A stretch of 64,000 bases of DNA from CBDDKS01 sp965230335 (GTDB lineage: Bacteria > Pseudomonadota > Gammaproteobacteria > Enterobacterales > Kangiellaceae): assembly GCA_965230335.1 (NCBI GenBank), contig CBDDKS010000006.1:1426001-1490000 (forward strand), read 5' to 3'. Of the stretch, positions 1 through 8,851 are shown one piece after another. Every line of letters starts with the position of its first letter. Position 1 is the first letter of the stretch. The notes beneath the pieces were generated by a model. The model had not been told where the DNA came from. It worked only from the letters and a program-made list of their open reading frames with translations, and searched no databases. The translations under genes and the position numbers were made by a program.

Positions 1-541
1 GTAACATCCAGGTAACCAGGTGTCCTGGTAAATAGTTCTCTGGTTTATCAGAAATAGTTAATGACTGACCATGTCGTTCAAAAAATTTCTGCAGATTTGG
101 AACACGTCGGTGGTCAATATTGGTATCTGTCTTGTTTAAACCCCATATACGTTTTGATGGATACGATGAGAAATGTACTGCCATGTCTTCATGAACCAAC
201 TGTTGCAGATCAATCTTCAGTGATCGAAAGGTTCTAACAACCACATCGGTACACACACCAATATTTGCTGGTACATCACCATTAGGATAACCAATCTTAC
301 GATAAGCACCATTATAAAATACAAAATGCTGTGTTCTTTCCAACGCTGCCTTAACAATGGCATCCTGCAATTGCGTGAAGTTTTTCTTTTTTATTGTATT
401 TGTTTCTTCCAATAATTGAGATACTGGTTTTTCTTCTATCCTTTCTTCTGTCTTTATCTGTTCCGGTTTCGAAGTCTGTGCCCATAAATGATTACTCTCT
501 ATATTTATCATTAAGATCAGTAATAAATAACAACCTTTCAT
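1..541 (-). CDS. DUF1287 family secreted protein (3' end cut off by window edge)
   Basis: Reading the minus strand from ATG at 541 gives 180 uninterrupted codons that run off the left edge, so the C-terminus is missing. An AGGTGAT ribosome site lies just upstream. The N-terminus is hydrophobic with a likely signal-peptide cleavage near residue 21 (after LWA), followed by a charged, Glu/Lys-rich linker to about residue 55. The recognisable DUF1287 blocks are YPNGDVP (85-91), GVCTDVVVRTFR (95-106) and NIDHRRVPNL (141-150). The family resembles NlpC/P60-like folds by its Cys/His pattern, but its substrate is not established, so no function is assigned. The gene is divergent from pldA and shares a 143-nt promoter region with it. 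Confidence 0.8.
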   Translation of the reverse strand, partial: MKGCYLLLILMINIESNHLWAQTSKPEQIKTEERIEEKPVSQLLEETNTIKKKNFTQLQDAIVKAALERTQHFVFYNGAYRKIGYPNGDVPANIGVCTDVVVRTFRSLKIDLQQLVHEDMAVHFSSYPSKRIWGLNKTDTNIDHRRVPNLQKFFERHGQSLTISDKPENYLPGHLVTWML

Positions 542-684
542 ATCATCACCTGTTTTTTTTAGCCTACCTGTTTAAATAATCTGAACTCGGGATAAAATAA
601 ACTAACCGACTATGACCTTCTCTGTCAACCTAAGATATAATGGTATTTTCTATACAAAGACGTCATTAAGGTACCTTCTTAACC

Positions 685-1623
685 ATGCAACCTTTTGCTT
701 TTGTGTTATTCATGGGTTTTATTTTGTCCGTACAACCTGCTTTGTCACAAGTGTCTTTAACTGAAACGCCTTCAAAAAAAAATGAGAAACCAATTTCCAA
801 TAGTAACACTCGCTCTCTTTTAATAAAAAACCGAATTAAAAAGGAACTTGAAGCTTACGACAATACCTTTGCATTAATACCTCATAGAAATAACTATATT
901 TTACCGATAACCTATCAAACTGATCCAAATGAAGCCCCTTTTTCAGAAACCAATGCCTCTCTTATGAATACAGAAATCAAATTTCAGGTCAGTTTTAAAC
1001 TACCTGTTACTGAAAAACCTTTATTTAAAAATAACGGTTATTTATATTTAGGCTACACCTCCGTTTCTGTATGGCAGGCATTTAATGTTGATGAGTCCCG
1101 TCCTTTTCGTGATACCAATCATGAACCAGAAGCAATTTTAATGTTTACTACGGATACTCATTTTTTAGGAGCACACATACCTTTAATTAATGTGGGTTAC
1201 GTTCACCAGAGTAATGGTCAGTCAGGTACTTTTTCACGTAGTTGGGATCGTCTGTTTATGGAATTTTTTTTAGAATACGAAAAATTTTATATTGCCTTCA
1301 AACCCTGGTGGCGCTTGCCTGAACGACCCAAACGTAACGAATTTGATACCAAAGGCGATGAGAATCCTAGAATTTATGATTTTTATGGCTATTTCGAATT
1401 AAGAGCTTTTCGACGACTGGGCTCTAATGATTTATCTCTTATGCTGAGGAACAATCTGCGTTCAGACAATAAGGGGGCTATTGAATTAAATTACAGCAGA
1501 CCCTATACCAAAAAAGTACGTTGGTATCTCCAGCTTTTTCATGGCTATGGAGAAACACTATTGGATTACAATCATCGCAATACCCGTGTTGGCTTAGGTA
1601 TTACGATGAATAACTGGTTATAA
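685..1623 (+). CDS. pldA: Outer-membrane phospholipase A1 (OMPLA), atypical active site
   Basis: 312 residues. A signal peptide ends near residue 21, followed by a C-terminal beta-barrel with the OMPLA blocks YVHQSNGQSG and SRSWDR, and the barrel ends in a hydrophobic strand. OMPLA hydrolyses phospholipids in the outer leaflet after membrane damage. The E. coli triad is His142, Ser144 and Asn156. Here His174 and Ser176 align in the same HxSNG spacing, but the residue at the Asn position is Asp188, an Asn-to-Asp change. Length and the C-terminal region (GYGETLLDYN, RVGLG) are normal, so this is an intact homologue with an altered third residue rather than a remnant. Its 3' end overlaps the convergent peptidase gene by 6 nt. 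Confidence 0.9.
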   Translation: MQPFAFVLFMGFILSVQPALSQVSLTETPSKKNEKPISNSNTRSLLIKNRIKKELEAYDNTFALIPHRNNYILPITYQTDPNEAPFSETNASLMNTEIKFQVSFKLPVTEKPLFKNNGYLYLGYTSVSVWQAFNVDESRPFRDTNHEPEAILMFTTDTHFLGAHIPLINVGYVHQSNGQSGTFSRSWDRLFMEFFLEYEKFYIAFKPWWRLPERPKRNEFDTKGDENPRIYDFYGYFELRAFRRLGSNDLSLMLRNNLRSDNKGAIELNYSRPYTKKVRWYLQLFHGYGETLLDYNHRNTRVGLGITMNNWL

Positions 1624-2547
1624 GGTTTGTACTGAAAAGGTATCACATTCATTTACCAGACCTTTTGCAAACCCTTTTTTAAACCAGCGAACACGCTGTT
1701 CCGAACTGCCATGTGTAAAACTATCAGGTGTAACATACCCTCTTGCCTGCTTTTGTAAACGGTCATCACCTATTGCCGCTGCCGCAGTTAATGCCTCCTG
1801 AATATCGCCTGCCTCTACCAAACCTTGTGTTTTGTCTGCATAGTAAGCCCATACACCAGCAAAACAATCTGCCTGTAACTCCTGACGAACAGACAATTGA
1901 TTGGCCTGTGTTTTGTTAACCTGAGACTTCATAGTACGCACTTTCTTTGAAATACCCAATACATTTTGAATATGATGACCTACTTCATGAGCAATGACAT
2001 AAGCTTGGGCAAAGTCTCCTGGTGCACCATGACGACGTTTCAAATCTTCATAAAAAGACAAATCAATATAAACTTTGTTATCTAAACCACAATAAAAAGG
2101 TCCCATAGCTGCCCGAGCAAAACCACATGCAGATTTTACACTCCCTGTAAAAAGTACCAGCTTAGGCTCAGGGTATTCTTTACCCATTTTTTGAAAAAGA
2201 ACATGCCAGGTTTGTTCTGTTTCTGCCAATACCATTTTTACAAATTCAGCGAGTTTTTCTTCTTCAGGTGTTCCCTGATAAGTTGCACCATGCTCTGTTG
2301 TTGTTCTCAGTACCTGCTGTCCATTGCCAGCTAACAAACCTAAAACATTAAATCCAAGAAAGTGTGCACCTACACCAACCACCATCACCACGCCCAGCAA
2401 ACGTCGCCCCATTTTGCTACGTAGTAACATAGGCAGCACACGCAACAATAATGACAAAATGCCACCACCACTTGCTGCACCCATTCTATAGCCGGCCTGT
2501 CCCCGTCTATCTTCAACATTTTGACTTCTTCTACGACTCCAACGCAT
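1618..2547 (-). CDS. ypfJ: Neutral zinc metallopeptidase, YpfJ family
   Basis: About 309 residues from ATG 2547. An upstream GTG is in frame, but the AGGTG ribosome site fits this ATG. The protein starts with the Arg-rich MRWSRRRSQN block typical of the family and has one membrane segment around residues 51-72. The large exported or periplasmic domain carries the zinc motif HEVGH (187-191) and the downstream ELQADCFAGVW block (223-233) that supplies the third ligand region. The family (Pfam Zn_peptidase) is widespread, but its physiological substrate is not defined. The gene is transcribed toward pldA and overlaps its 3' end by 6 nt. Confidence 0.88.
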   Translation of the reverse strand: MRWSRRRSQNVEDRRGQAGYRMGAASGGGILSLLLRVLPMLLRSKMGRRLLGVVMVVGVGAHFLGFNVLGLLAGNGQQVLRTTTEHGATYQGTPEEEKLAEFVKMVLAETEQTWHVLFQKMGKEYPEPKLVLFTGSVKSACGFARAAMGPFYCGLDNKVYIDLSFYEDLKRRHGAPGDFAQAYVIAHEVGHHIQNVLGISKKVRTMKSQVNKTQANQLSVRQELQADCFAGVWAYYADKTQGLVEAGDIQEALTAAAAIGDDRLQKQARGYVTPDSFTHGSSEQRVRWFKKGFAKGLVNECDTFSVQTL

Positions 2548-2659
2548 GATCAACACCTATCGAACAAATTTGGAAATCATAGCAAAAAAGACTTTGCCAA
2601 ACCATTTGTAAATCACTTCAGTTGAGGTTAAATCATCGAATTGGAAAAGATGAACCGAT

Positions 2660-3484
2660 CTAAGATTGGGTATCCAGTGCTAATAAAGATGACCAGTCTT
2701 CCTTTGAATCGCCCAAGACTAAAAAATGAGGGTTTAATAAACTTTCTTTCTGGTTATATGCTAATGCTTCAAAATTGACTTTAACCAATTGCCCACCAGC
2801 TTCTTCAACCAGTATTTGTGCAGCAGCAGTATCCCATTCAGAAGTTGGCGCAAAACGTGGGCAAAAATCAGCTTTTCCTTCAGCAATCATGCACATTTTT
2901 AGTGAGCTGCCATAATAATTCATGGCATAGCCTGGCATATGTCGACAAGCACGCTCAATGCCTTTTAAACCATGCCGTCGACTGGTCACAATATCATAAT
3001 GTTTTTGACCATCAATAACAGGAATGGATCGCACATATAATCGTTCTGTTTTGCCAGAAGTATCCTGCTTAAAGGCACCCAAATTTTTGGCAGCATAATA
3101 GGTTATTTTATCAACTGGAATATAAATAACACCTAATACTGGTTTTTGATGCTCTATTAAAGCAATATTTACCGTAAATTCACCATTCCTTTGAATAAAC
3201 TCTTTAGTACCATCCAAAGGATCAATCAGCCAATACTGTTCCCAGGTTTGTCTTTCTTCAAAAGGTATATCAGCATCCTCTTCTGATAGTATAGGTGTAT
3301 CTGGGGTTAATTGAAGTAAAGCCTGTTGAATGACTTCATGAGCTGCAACATCGGCTTTAGTAACAGGAGAATCATCTTTTTTTATGGTTATATCAAAGTC
3401 AGGTTCTTTATAAACCTGCATGATTACTTGACCAGCATCTCGGGCAATACAATTAATCTGTTTTACCAATGATTCTAAATTCAT
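2660..3484 (-). CDS. cysQ: 3'(2'),5'-bisphosphate nucleotidase CysQ
   Basis: 274 residues, normal for CysQ. It removes the 3' phosphate of PAP/PAPS, recycling the by-product of sulfate assimilation. The inositol-monophosphatase fold metal motifs are all visible: EED (68-70), DPLDGT (88-93) and WDTAAAQ (217-223) followed by EEAGG. It lies 47 nt downstream of yrfG in the same direction, at the distal end of the gsp operon. In Pseudomonas and Vibrio, cysQ, nudE and yrfG are neighbours; here nudE is not between cysQ and yrfG. Confidence 0.92.
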   Translation of the reverse strand: MNLESLVKQINCIARDAGQVIMQVYKEPDFDITIKKDDSPVTKADVAAHEVIQQALLQLTPDTPILSEEDADIPFEERQTWEQYWLIDPLDGTKEFIQRNGEFTVNIALIEHQKPVLGVIYIPVDKITYYAAKNLGAFKQDTSGKTERLYVRSIPVIDGQKHYDIVTSRRHGLKGIERACRHMPGYAMNYYGSSLKMCMIAEGKADFCPRFAPTSEWDTAAAQILVEEAGGQLVKVNFEALAYNQKESLLNPHFLVLGDSKEDWSSLLALDTQS

Positions 3485-3531
3485 GTAGTTTGTATTTATA
3501 CTGTGGTTAAAAGTTATTGTAGTTAAAAATT

Positions 3532-4185
3532 TTAGGGCGTCATGATTTCAGTAAAATCATTCAATGCAAAAAAGGGGGTTAAGTCTTTTGATGGCAGTTG
3601 ACTATCCGGTTGAGCAATACCCAAAACATAAGCAATACCAAATGTTTTTGCGGTCTTCAATATAGCCTGACTATCGTCAATAAACAATGTTTTTCTAATA
3701 TCAAAATTTAATTCTTTTTGTAAATTTTTCCATAAATTAAGATCTTCTTTGGGTTTTCCAAAACGATGACAAGAAATCAGTTCTGAAAAATAATGATCAA
3801 ATTGAGTTTGTAATAATTTAATTTCCAGGCTTTTGGGGTGAGCATTGGTAACGAGATAAACATCTTTATGCAGCTTTTTTAAAAACTCAAGAAAAGCAAT
3901 AGCATTGGGTCTAAATGTTACTTTATGACGAATATCATTTTTTAATTTTATAATATTCAATTTTAAGGTATCTGACCAATAATCCAAACAATACCATTCT
4001 AAACTTCCATGTTTTGCATTAAACAAATTGCTCAATAATTTTTTTGCATCTTCTAGCGATAGATTGTTATTTTTCGCGTATATTTCAGGTAAATAGTGTA
4101 ACCAAAAATAATTATCAAAATTCAAATCCAAAATAGTGCCATCCATATCCAAAAGAACTGTATGGATATTTTTCCATTGAATCAT
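3532..4185 (-). CDS. yrfG: HAD-superfamily GMP/IMP nucleotidase YrfG
   Basis: About 217 residues from ATG 4185. An in-frame TTG three codons upstream overlaps the gspN stop and is less likely. HAD motif I is DMDGT (13-17), followed by the YrfG-type block LDLNFDNYFWLHYLPE. Motif II is the VTNAHPKSLEIK region, and motif III/IV is GKPKEDLNLW with FIDDSQAIL. The E. coli homologue dephosphorylates GMP and IMP. The gene follows gspN with essentially no gap, so translation is probably coupled to the secretion operon. The association with hslR, here on the far side of the gsp cluster, matches the yrfG-hslR pairing in other gammaproteobacteria. Confidence 0.85.
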   Translation of the reverse strand: MIQWKNIHTVLLDMDGTILDLNFDNYFWLHYLPEIYAKNNNLSLEDAKKLLSNLFNAKHGSLEWYCLDYWSDTLKLNIIKLKNDIRHKVTFRPNAIAFLEFLKKLHKDVYLVTNAHPKSLEIKLLQTQFDHYFSELISCHRFGKPKEDLNLWKNLQKELNFDIRKTLFIDDSQAILKTAKTFGIAYVLGIAQPDSQLPSKDLTPFFALNDFTEIMTP

Positions 4186-4190
4186 AATAT

Positions 4191-4967
4191 TCAAAATTTA
4201 AGTGCGACAGGCAATGTTCCTTGAAACTTTTTTCTATTCGCTCCTTCGTCTTTCATAAAATTTAATAATGGTTTTATTGTATCCGGTACATTATTAGTCA
4301 CACTAATATTTGCATCTAAACTGGATTTTTTCAATTGAGCTGTACCTTTTAAGTCTAATACATTCTTTGCTTTCTTAGCTGTCACAAGCAATGACCCATC
4401 ATCTTGAGAGGATAAATTAATTGCAAAATTACCAAGAGACATATAGGGCCCTCTTAATTGAAGACCAGCTTTTTTCCAGTTAATATCACCCAAAACCTGA
4501 CTTAATCCATTTTCTTTTGAATAAAGACAAGATTCAAATGACAATCTAATCGTTCCTTCCAACTTTGAACTTCTGAAAGGTAGCTTTCTGGCAAGAGTGC
4601 TGGCAGGTAATTCTGCTGACAAATCATTTAAAAGTATGTCGCCATTAAAACCCAGCTTCCATATACCACCTGCCTTAATCTGTTGATCATTGATTTCAAA
4701 CTGTCCACCCAGCTTGCCAGTAAAAAAATACAATGGATTGATACGCCATTTAACATGATTAATAGGATTCACAGGCAAATCATTTGAAACAACCTGCAAT
4801 GCAGAACCATTCCAAATACTGCCTTCAACACCTTTTACGATAAACGATGAGTCTTCCGGCAATATCATTTTAATAGCTAGATGTGCAGGCACAAACATCA
4901 ATAAAAAAACAACAAAGAGAAGAATGGATAAAATAATATTCTTTTTTGAGAAACGCATTTCTTTCAT
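4191..4967 (-). CDS. gspN: Type II secretion system protein GspN
   Basis: About 258 residues from ATG 4967; an upstream in-frame TTG at 4976 is possible. A short cytoplasmic N-terminus rich in Lys precedes a membrane anchor (around residues 10-30), followed by a periplasmic domain with the family features FVPAHLAI, GSIWNG and WRINPL. GspN is an accessory inner-membrane protein of the secretion machine, present in only some systems. It lies 15 nt downstream of gspM as the last gsp gene. The call rests on sequence blocks and on its canonical position after gspM. Confidence 0.85.
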   Translation of the reverse strand: MKEMRFSKKNIILSILLFVVFLLMFVPAHLAIKMILPEDSSFIVKGVEGSIWNGSALQVVSNDLPVNPINHVKWRINPLYFFTGKLGGQFEINDQQIKAGGIWKLGFNGDILLNDLSAELPASTLARKLPFRSSKLEGTIRLSFESCLYSKENGLSQVLGDINWKKAGLQLRGPYMSLGNFAINLSSQDDGSLLVTAKKAKNVLDLKGTAQLKKSSLDANISVTNNVPDTIKPLLNFMKDEGANRKKFQGTLPVALKF

Positions 4968-4982
4968 TATCTGCAACTCTTA

Positions 4983-5444
4983 TTATTTTCTCAGTTTAAC
5001 GGTAACTCTAACCATACCAACTGCATCAGTTTGATTGACTTTAATGGAGGTACTTTCTACACCATAACGATTTTTTAATTGTGTTAACCATTCAATCATC
5101 TTATCAAATTGTAAATTATTGAATGCGACTTCAACCTCATCATTTTTTTCATTCATTTTAGATAAACTAAAACCTTTCCTCCGTGTTGTATCTGTAATAA
5201 TTTGTGTTAATTTTTGTTGAGAATTTGTTCTGGTACTGGTGTTTCTTGTACTTTTTGATAAGGGTGCTAATAAAGTAACGGCTTCTTTATTTCTTGTTAC
5301 TTCATTTTCGAGATAACTAATGCTTGCGTTCAATTTAAATAGTGCTGCAATTAATAGAATAACTATCAAGACAGGCACACCAATTTTAATAATTTTTTGT
5401 TCCGTATTGGAAAGTTCATTATACCAATCTATGAGTTCATTCAT
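4983..5444 (-). CDS. gspM: Type II secretion system protein GspM
   Basis: 153 residues. A single N-terminal membrane span (about 20-40) follows the soluble WYNELSNTEQKII segment, and the rest is a small periplasmic ferredoxin-like domain ending VGMVRVTVKLRK. GspM binds GspL in the inner-membrane platform. Its start overlaps the gspL stop by 4 nt (ATGA), a translational coupling signal. Identity is supported by size, topology and gene order. Confidence 0.88.
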   Translation of the reverse strand: MNELIDWYNELSNTEQKIIKIGVPVLIVILLIAALFKLNASISYLENEVTRNKEAVTLLAPLSKSTRNTSTRTNSQQKLTQIITDTTRRKGFSLSKMNEKNDEVEVAFNNLQFDKMIEWLTQLKNRYGVESTSIKVNQTDAVGMVRVTVKLRK

Positions 5445-6718
5445 GATTTAATACCTATTGTAAAACGAGTTGTGTACTTATCATCTTTTTGTGACATTTG
5501 AGTATTTTCCACAAACAATCCATTTTTATTTAATGTATCTTTAAATGTATTCAATGTTTGTAAATCTTTTCCCAAAAGATCAATTTTTAAATTGTACTTT
5601 TTATTATCATAAACCAAGTTTGTTGGACGTATATGCTCTAAATTATGAATGTGTTGTGCCACTTTATCGAGCAATTCCAAAAAACCTTCTTGTTTATTAT
5701 TGTTATTTTTATTATTTTTTCGCATTTCTTTTTGTACAGCAATCAACAAATCTGATGGTTTTCTTCTTTTATTAAATGCTTTTTTATAAAGTTGCTGGCC
5801 TTGTTCTACTAATTGTTCATTCTTTTGTGTCAATGAATACCATCTTGACCCTTGATAGGATAAATGAATGACGAGTGCCATAGCACCTAATAATAGGTGC
5901 GTCTTATAACGACCCAAATTAAGAGAGGATTCTTGCTGAGTAGCGTATTCTCTTTGTAATAAATTAATTTTTCGTGTATTAAAATTTCTCGCATAAATTT
6001 CTAAAATTTCTTGCTTGTCTATCGCATTCGCAATCACATTTTCATCATTCTTCCAAAAATCTTCTAATTCACCTGTATAAAATATACGAATGGCATTCAT
6101 GGCATCTAAAGTATGTTCATCCTCTTCCAGACTATCATCTGCTTTATTCTCTTCAGTGACTTTCTTTTGTGTTTTCTTATTCAGCATTAATGGTAGTAAA
6201 TCACGCTGACAATTCCAATAATCTCCTTGTATATCATTGACAAATGCAACACCATCATTTAATAAAATTTCGGTTGTATCTGTTGCTTTATCAATTAAAG
6301 ACAGTTCATGTACAAACCAATCTGGAACAATATCATTCTGTTGAAAAAAGTGTAATTGATTGTCCATAATATCTTTATCAATACATTGAACCGCTATATT
6401 ACCTTTTTTATCTCTTGCACCATAAGCAAAATGTAAATCATCAACATTAGCCGCCAACTGTTCTTCAAGCATAAAGGGAACGGATTGATAAATCTGCTTT
6501 GCTCTTTTTGAGGGTGTATGCACTACTTTTGCATTCACCATATTTGCTGGAATAATAACAATCACTTCTGATTGCTTGGCTTTTTCAGCTAAGGCAATCA
6601 TATCAATAGGTAATAGTTGGCCAGTTTCAATCCAATTGGAAGATTCTTTATTCCAAATACCCCAATCAATAGGATCTTCTGTATTTTCTTTTATGTGAAT
6701 AAATAATCTGTGTTTCAT
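5441..6718 (-). CDS. gspL: Type II secretion system protein GspL
   Basis: 425 residues. The cytoplasmic actin-like domain covers about residues 1-240 (VPFMLEEQLAANVDDLHFA and FVHELSLI are typical GspL blocks). A membrane span follows at about 270-290, then a periplasmic ferredoxin-like domain. GspL recruits the ATPase GspE to the membrane. An Asn/Lys-rich run (around residues 340-350) sits at the start of the periplasmic domain and is unusual. The start overlaps the gspK stop by one base (TAATG), and the 3' end overlaps gspM. Confidence 0.9.
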   Translation of the reverse strand: MKHRLFIHIKENTEDPIDWGIWNKESSNWIETGQLLPIDMIALAEKAKQSEVIVIIPANMVNAKVVHTPSKRAKQIYQSVPFMLEEQLAANVDDLHFAYGARDKKGNIAVQCIDKDIMDNQLHFFQQNDIVPDWFVHELSLIDKATDTTEILLNDGVAFVNDIQGDYWNCQRDLLPLMLNKKTQKKVTEENKADDSLEEDEHTLDAMNAIRIFYTGELEDFWKNDENVIANAIDKQEILEIYARNFNTRKINLLQREYATQQESSLNLGRYKTHLLLGAMALVIHLSYQGSRWYSLTQKNEQLVEQGQQLYKKAFNKRRKPSDLLIAVQKEMRKNNKNNNNKQEGFLELLDKVAQHIHNLEHIRPTNLVYDNKKYNLKIDLLGKDLQTLNTFKDTLNKNGLFVENTQMSQKDDKYTTRFTIGIKS

Positions 6719-7791
6719 TAGAAATCTCCAAAGTAACGTGCAACCACTGTAAAAGGTTGACCATTGTTACCACGTTTTAATAAGGACCCCATCCTCATGA
6801 CAGCACCATGCATGCTGGCTTCAAGTTGAATTAAAAAATAATCACTGGTAAAGCTTACATTTTGTCTTCGAGCTGTTGCTACCTGTTGTTCACTTTCCAC
6901 CTGCTGCCAGAACGTATCTTCCTGATAACCGTCTTCAGGTCTGTTGCTTAATATTTCACTCGCTTGTTCTGTCGACACATTACCCAGTAACGCCTGTAAT
7001 AATTCAGGATGCTCTTTAGGTATTGTATTCACATTGATTTTATCAATGGTTGCTTCAGGTAAAACACAAACATATCGCTTCATTCTTTCAAAAATTTTAG
7101 CATCAAAGCCTTTAATGATTCTTAATTCTGATATATCTGCCATTAAACTATTGGCAGTCCGATATGGTTCATCAAAACTGGAATATTCGGAATCTTCAGC
7201 ACCATCAATACCATTAGGTTCATCGTCTGGATCAATCCAGTCTATAATAGCAACCGTCAGTGCCTCTGCCGAAACATCGGTATCTGTTACAAGTGTATTA
7301 ATTAAATCAGTTAATATAAGCTGACCAGGTGTTTTTTTTGAATTTTCTGATGAATTATTATTATCAGAATTAAAACGGTTATTATTTTGCTGATTGTTAT
7401 TCTGTTGATTATTATTTTGATTAGCTGATGGTCTTGCTCTTATTAATAAGCTATTCAAATTAAAGCAACTGGTAGCATCATATACTTTTGCTTTAATATA
7501 ACCACCATCAACAGGATATTCAAAAGGCGTGGTCGCCCAAGGTTGACTTAAATGGACTTTATCGGAATTATCCAAAGCAAAACCTTGTGCCAAAGACGTC
7601 TTTGCCAATTCTTCTCCACCCAAAATCAATTGGTATGCTTGCTCTCTCGCTAATGTCAATTGCGTTTTCCGTTGACTAAAATGATTCAATTCAATTAATT
7701 GTGTTGCTATAACAACCGTCACGGCAACAATGGCCATAACAATAATGAGAACAGCACCTTCTTGTTTATTTGTAACAGTCATCTTGTTCAT
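6718..7791 (-). CDS. gspK: Type II secretion system minor pseudopilin GspK
   Basis: 357 residues. It has an N-terminal type IV pilin-like hydrophobic helix after the short leader ending in GA (EGAVLIIVMAIVAV). The large globular domain shows GspK blocks: FNLNSLL, DWIDPDDEPNG, EDSEYSS, NVNTIPKEHPELLQAL. GspK caps the pseudopilus tip with GspI and GspJ. A Gln/Asn-rich low-complexity insert (about residues 124-148) interrupts the domain after RARPSAN and is probably a disordered loop. The ATG overlaps the gspJ stop (ATGA). Confidence 0.92.
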   Translation of the reverse strand: MNKMTVTNKQEGAVLIIVMAIVAVTVVIATQLIELNHFSQRKTQLTLAREQAYQLILGGEELAKTSLAQGFALDNSDKVHLSQPWATTPFEYPVDGGYIKAKVYDATSCFNLNSLLIRARPSANQNNNQQNNNQQNNNRFNSDNNNSSENSKKTPGQLILTDLINTLVTDTDVSAEALTVAIIDWIDPDDEPNGIDGAEDSEYSSFDEPYRTANSLMADISELRIIKGFDAKIFERMKRYVCVLPEATIDKINVNTIPKEHPELLQALLGNVSTEQASEILSNRPEDGYQEDTFWQQVESEQQVATARRQNVSFTSDYFLIQLEASMHGAVMRMGSLLKRGNNGQPFTVVARYFGDF

Positions 7792-8462
7792 ATATTTCCA
7801 TTTCTATTATTATGCTGATTATTGAGCGCATTATTTGAAGAACCTGATGGGCGGAATGATGGTATTAAATAAATTTGCTCCAGCATGCCGTAATTTGCTA
7901 AATCCAAATTAATTTTCACCGCTTCTGGTAAAAGTATTGCACCACCGCTTTCTGTATTATCTTCCTGAGGCCAGCGTTCAACCCACTTTTCCTCTAAATA
8001 AAAACTTACTGAAAATGATTTTACATTGGCTAGTATTTTTTGAGCTATTTTTTGATCGTCATTCACTAAATCAAGTACTGTCCAACGCTCTCTTAACAGA
8101 TGTTCATCTTCTATACGATAAGTAATTCGCTCTAACTCTGAACGAGGTAAATTAGCTGGATTTAATTTCCCCTGACGAGTCCAGCTGATAAAAGTATCCT
8201 CTTCATTATCATCACCATGTAATACAGGTTGTAAATCACCATATTCATTACGCACCCGTCTATGAGCCAACTGTTCAAAATCCATTGCCAAGCGATTCAT
8301 CGCCCTTTGTAGCTGACTTAAAGACTCTTGTGCTTTTTCACTACTTTTTCTGGACTTAATGCCATTGGTTAAAACAGAATAGGCAGACACTGTAATAATG
8401 GCTGTAATTGCCATAGCAATTAAAATCTCAATTAATGTAAAACCAAAACTACGCTGTTTCAT
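7788..8462 (-). CDS. gspJ: Type II secretion system minor pseudopilin GspJ
   Basis: 224 residues. The prepilin leader MKQRSFG is followed by FTLIEILIAMAITAI, with the Glu at mature position +5 that is typical of pseudopilins. The globular domain includes RAMNRLAMDFEQLAHR and an ERWPQED segment. It forms the tip complex with GspI and GspK. The C-terminus is a short Asn/Gly/Ser tail. Both ends overlap neighbouring gsp genes by 4 nt, so the minor-pseudopilin genes are translated as a coupled block. Confidence 0.9.
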   Translation of the reverse strand: MKQRSFGFTLIEILIAMAITAIITVSAYSVLTNGIKSRKSSEKAQESLSQLQRAMNRLAMDFEQLAHRRVRNEYGDLQPVLHGDDNEEDTFISWTRQGKLNPANLPRSELERITYRIEDEHLLRERWTVLDLVNDDQKIAQKILANVKSFSVSFYLEEKWVERWPQEDNTESGGAILLPEAVKINLDLANYGMLEQIYLIPSFRPSGSSNNALNNQHNNRNGNI

Positions 8463-8851
8463 CCTGGATTACTCATAAAAGCAACAAGTTTTGTGATTTG
8501 ATATTCTTCATCCTTTTCGTGACTGATTGAAATTTCAATACGTCTTAAATTATCATCATCCGTTTTTAATACTTCCTGCTTCCATAACCAATTTTGCTGC
8601 AGCATTTTTTTTTCACCTCTTGTCACACCGATATTGGGCCATTGTTTTTGCAAGCGTAATTCAGCCAGACGATGTGTCGCAATATAATGTGCGAAAGTTT
8701 TTTCTTTAAGATATGACTGCCCCTTTAATGCTTCTGTAATACTGCCACTGAGTGCGATGAGTGCTGTTGATAAGATAGCCAGAGAAATCAAAACCTCTAG
8801 TAAGGTAAATCCCTTGTAACGAGAGCTGTTAAGAGGCTTGTAAAAATTCAT
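8459..8851 (-). CDS. gspI: Type II secretion system minor pseudopilin GspI
   Basis: About 130 residues from ATG 8851. A TTG four codons upstream is in frame, but GAGGTG lies directly before this ATG. The leader ends in KG before FTLLEVLISLAILSTALIAL, a standard pseudopilin helix. The LREKTFAHYIATHRLAELRL-like region matches GspI. It overlaps gspH by about 23 nt at the 5' side and gspJ by 4 nt at the 3' side. GspI nucleates the pseudopilus tip. Confidence 0.88.
   Translation of the reverse strand: MNFYKPLNSSRYKGFTLLEVLISLAILSTALIALSGSITEALKGQSYLKEKTFAHYIATHRLAELRLQKQWPNIGVTRGEKKMLQQNWLWKQEVLKTDDDNLRRIEISISHEKDEEYQITKLVAFMSNPG

Noticed and set aside
5545..5775. Plus-strand open frame inside gspL
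   Set aside because: It is antisense to a conserved secretion gene, and its Phe/Tyr-rich product reflects the AT-rich complement.
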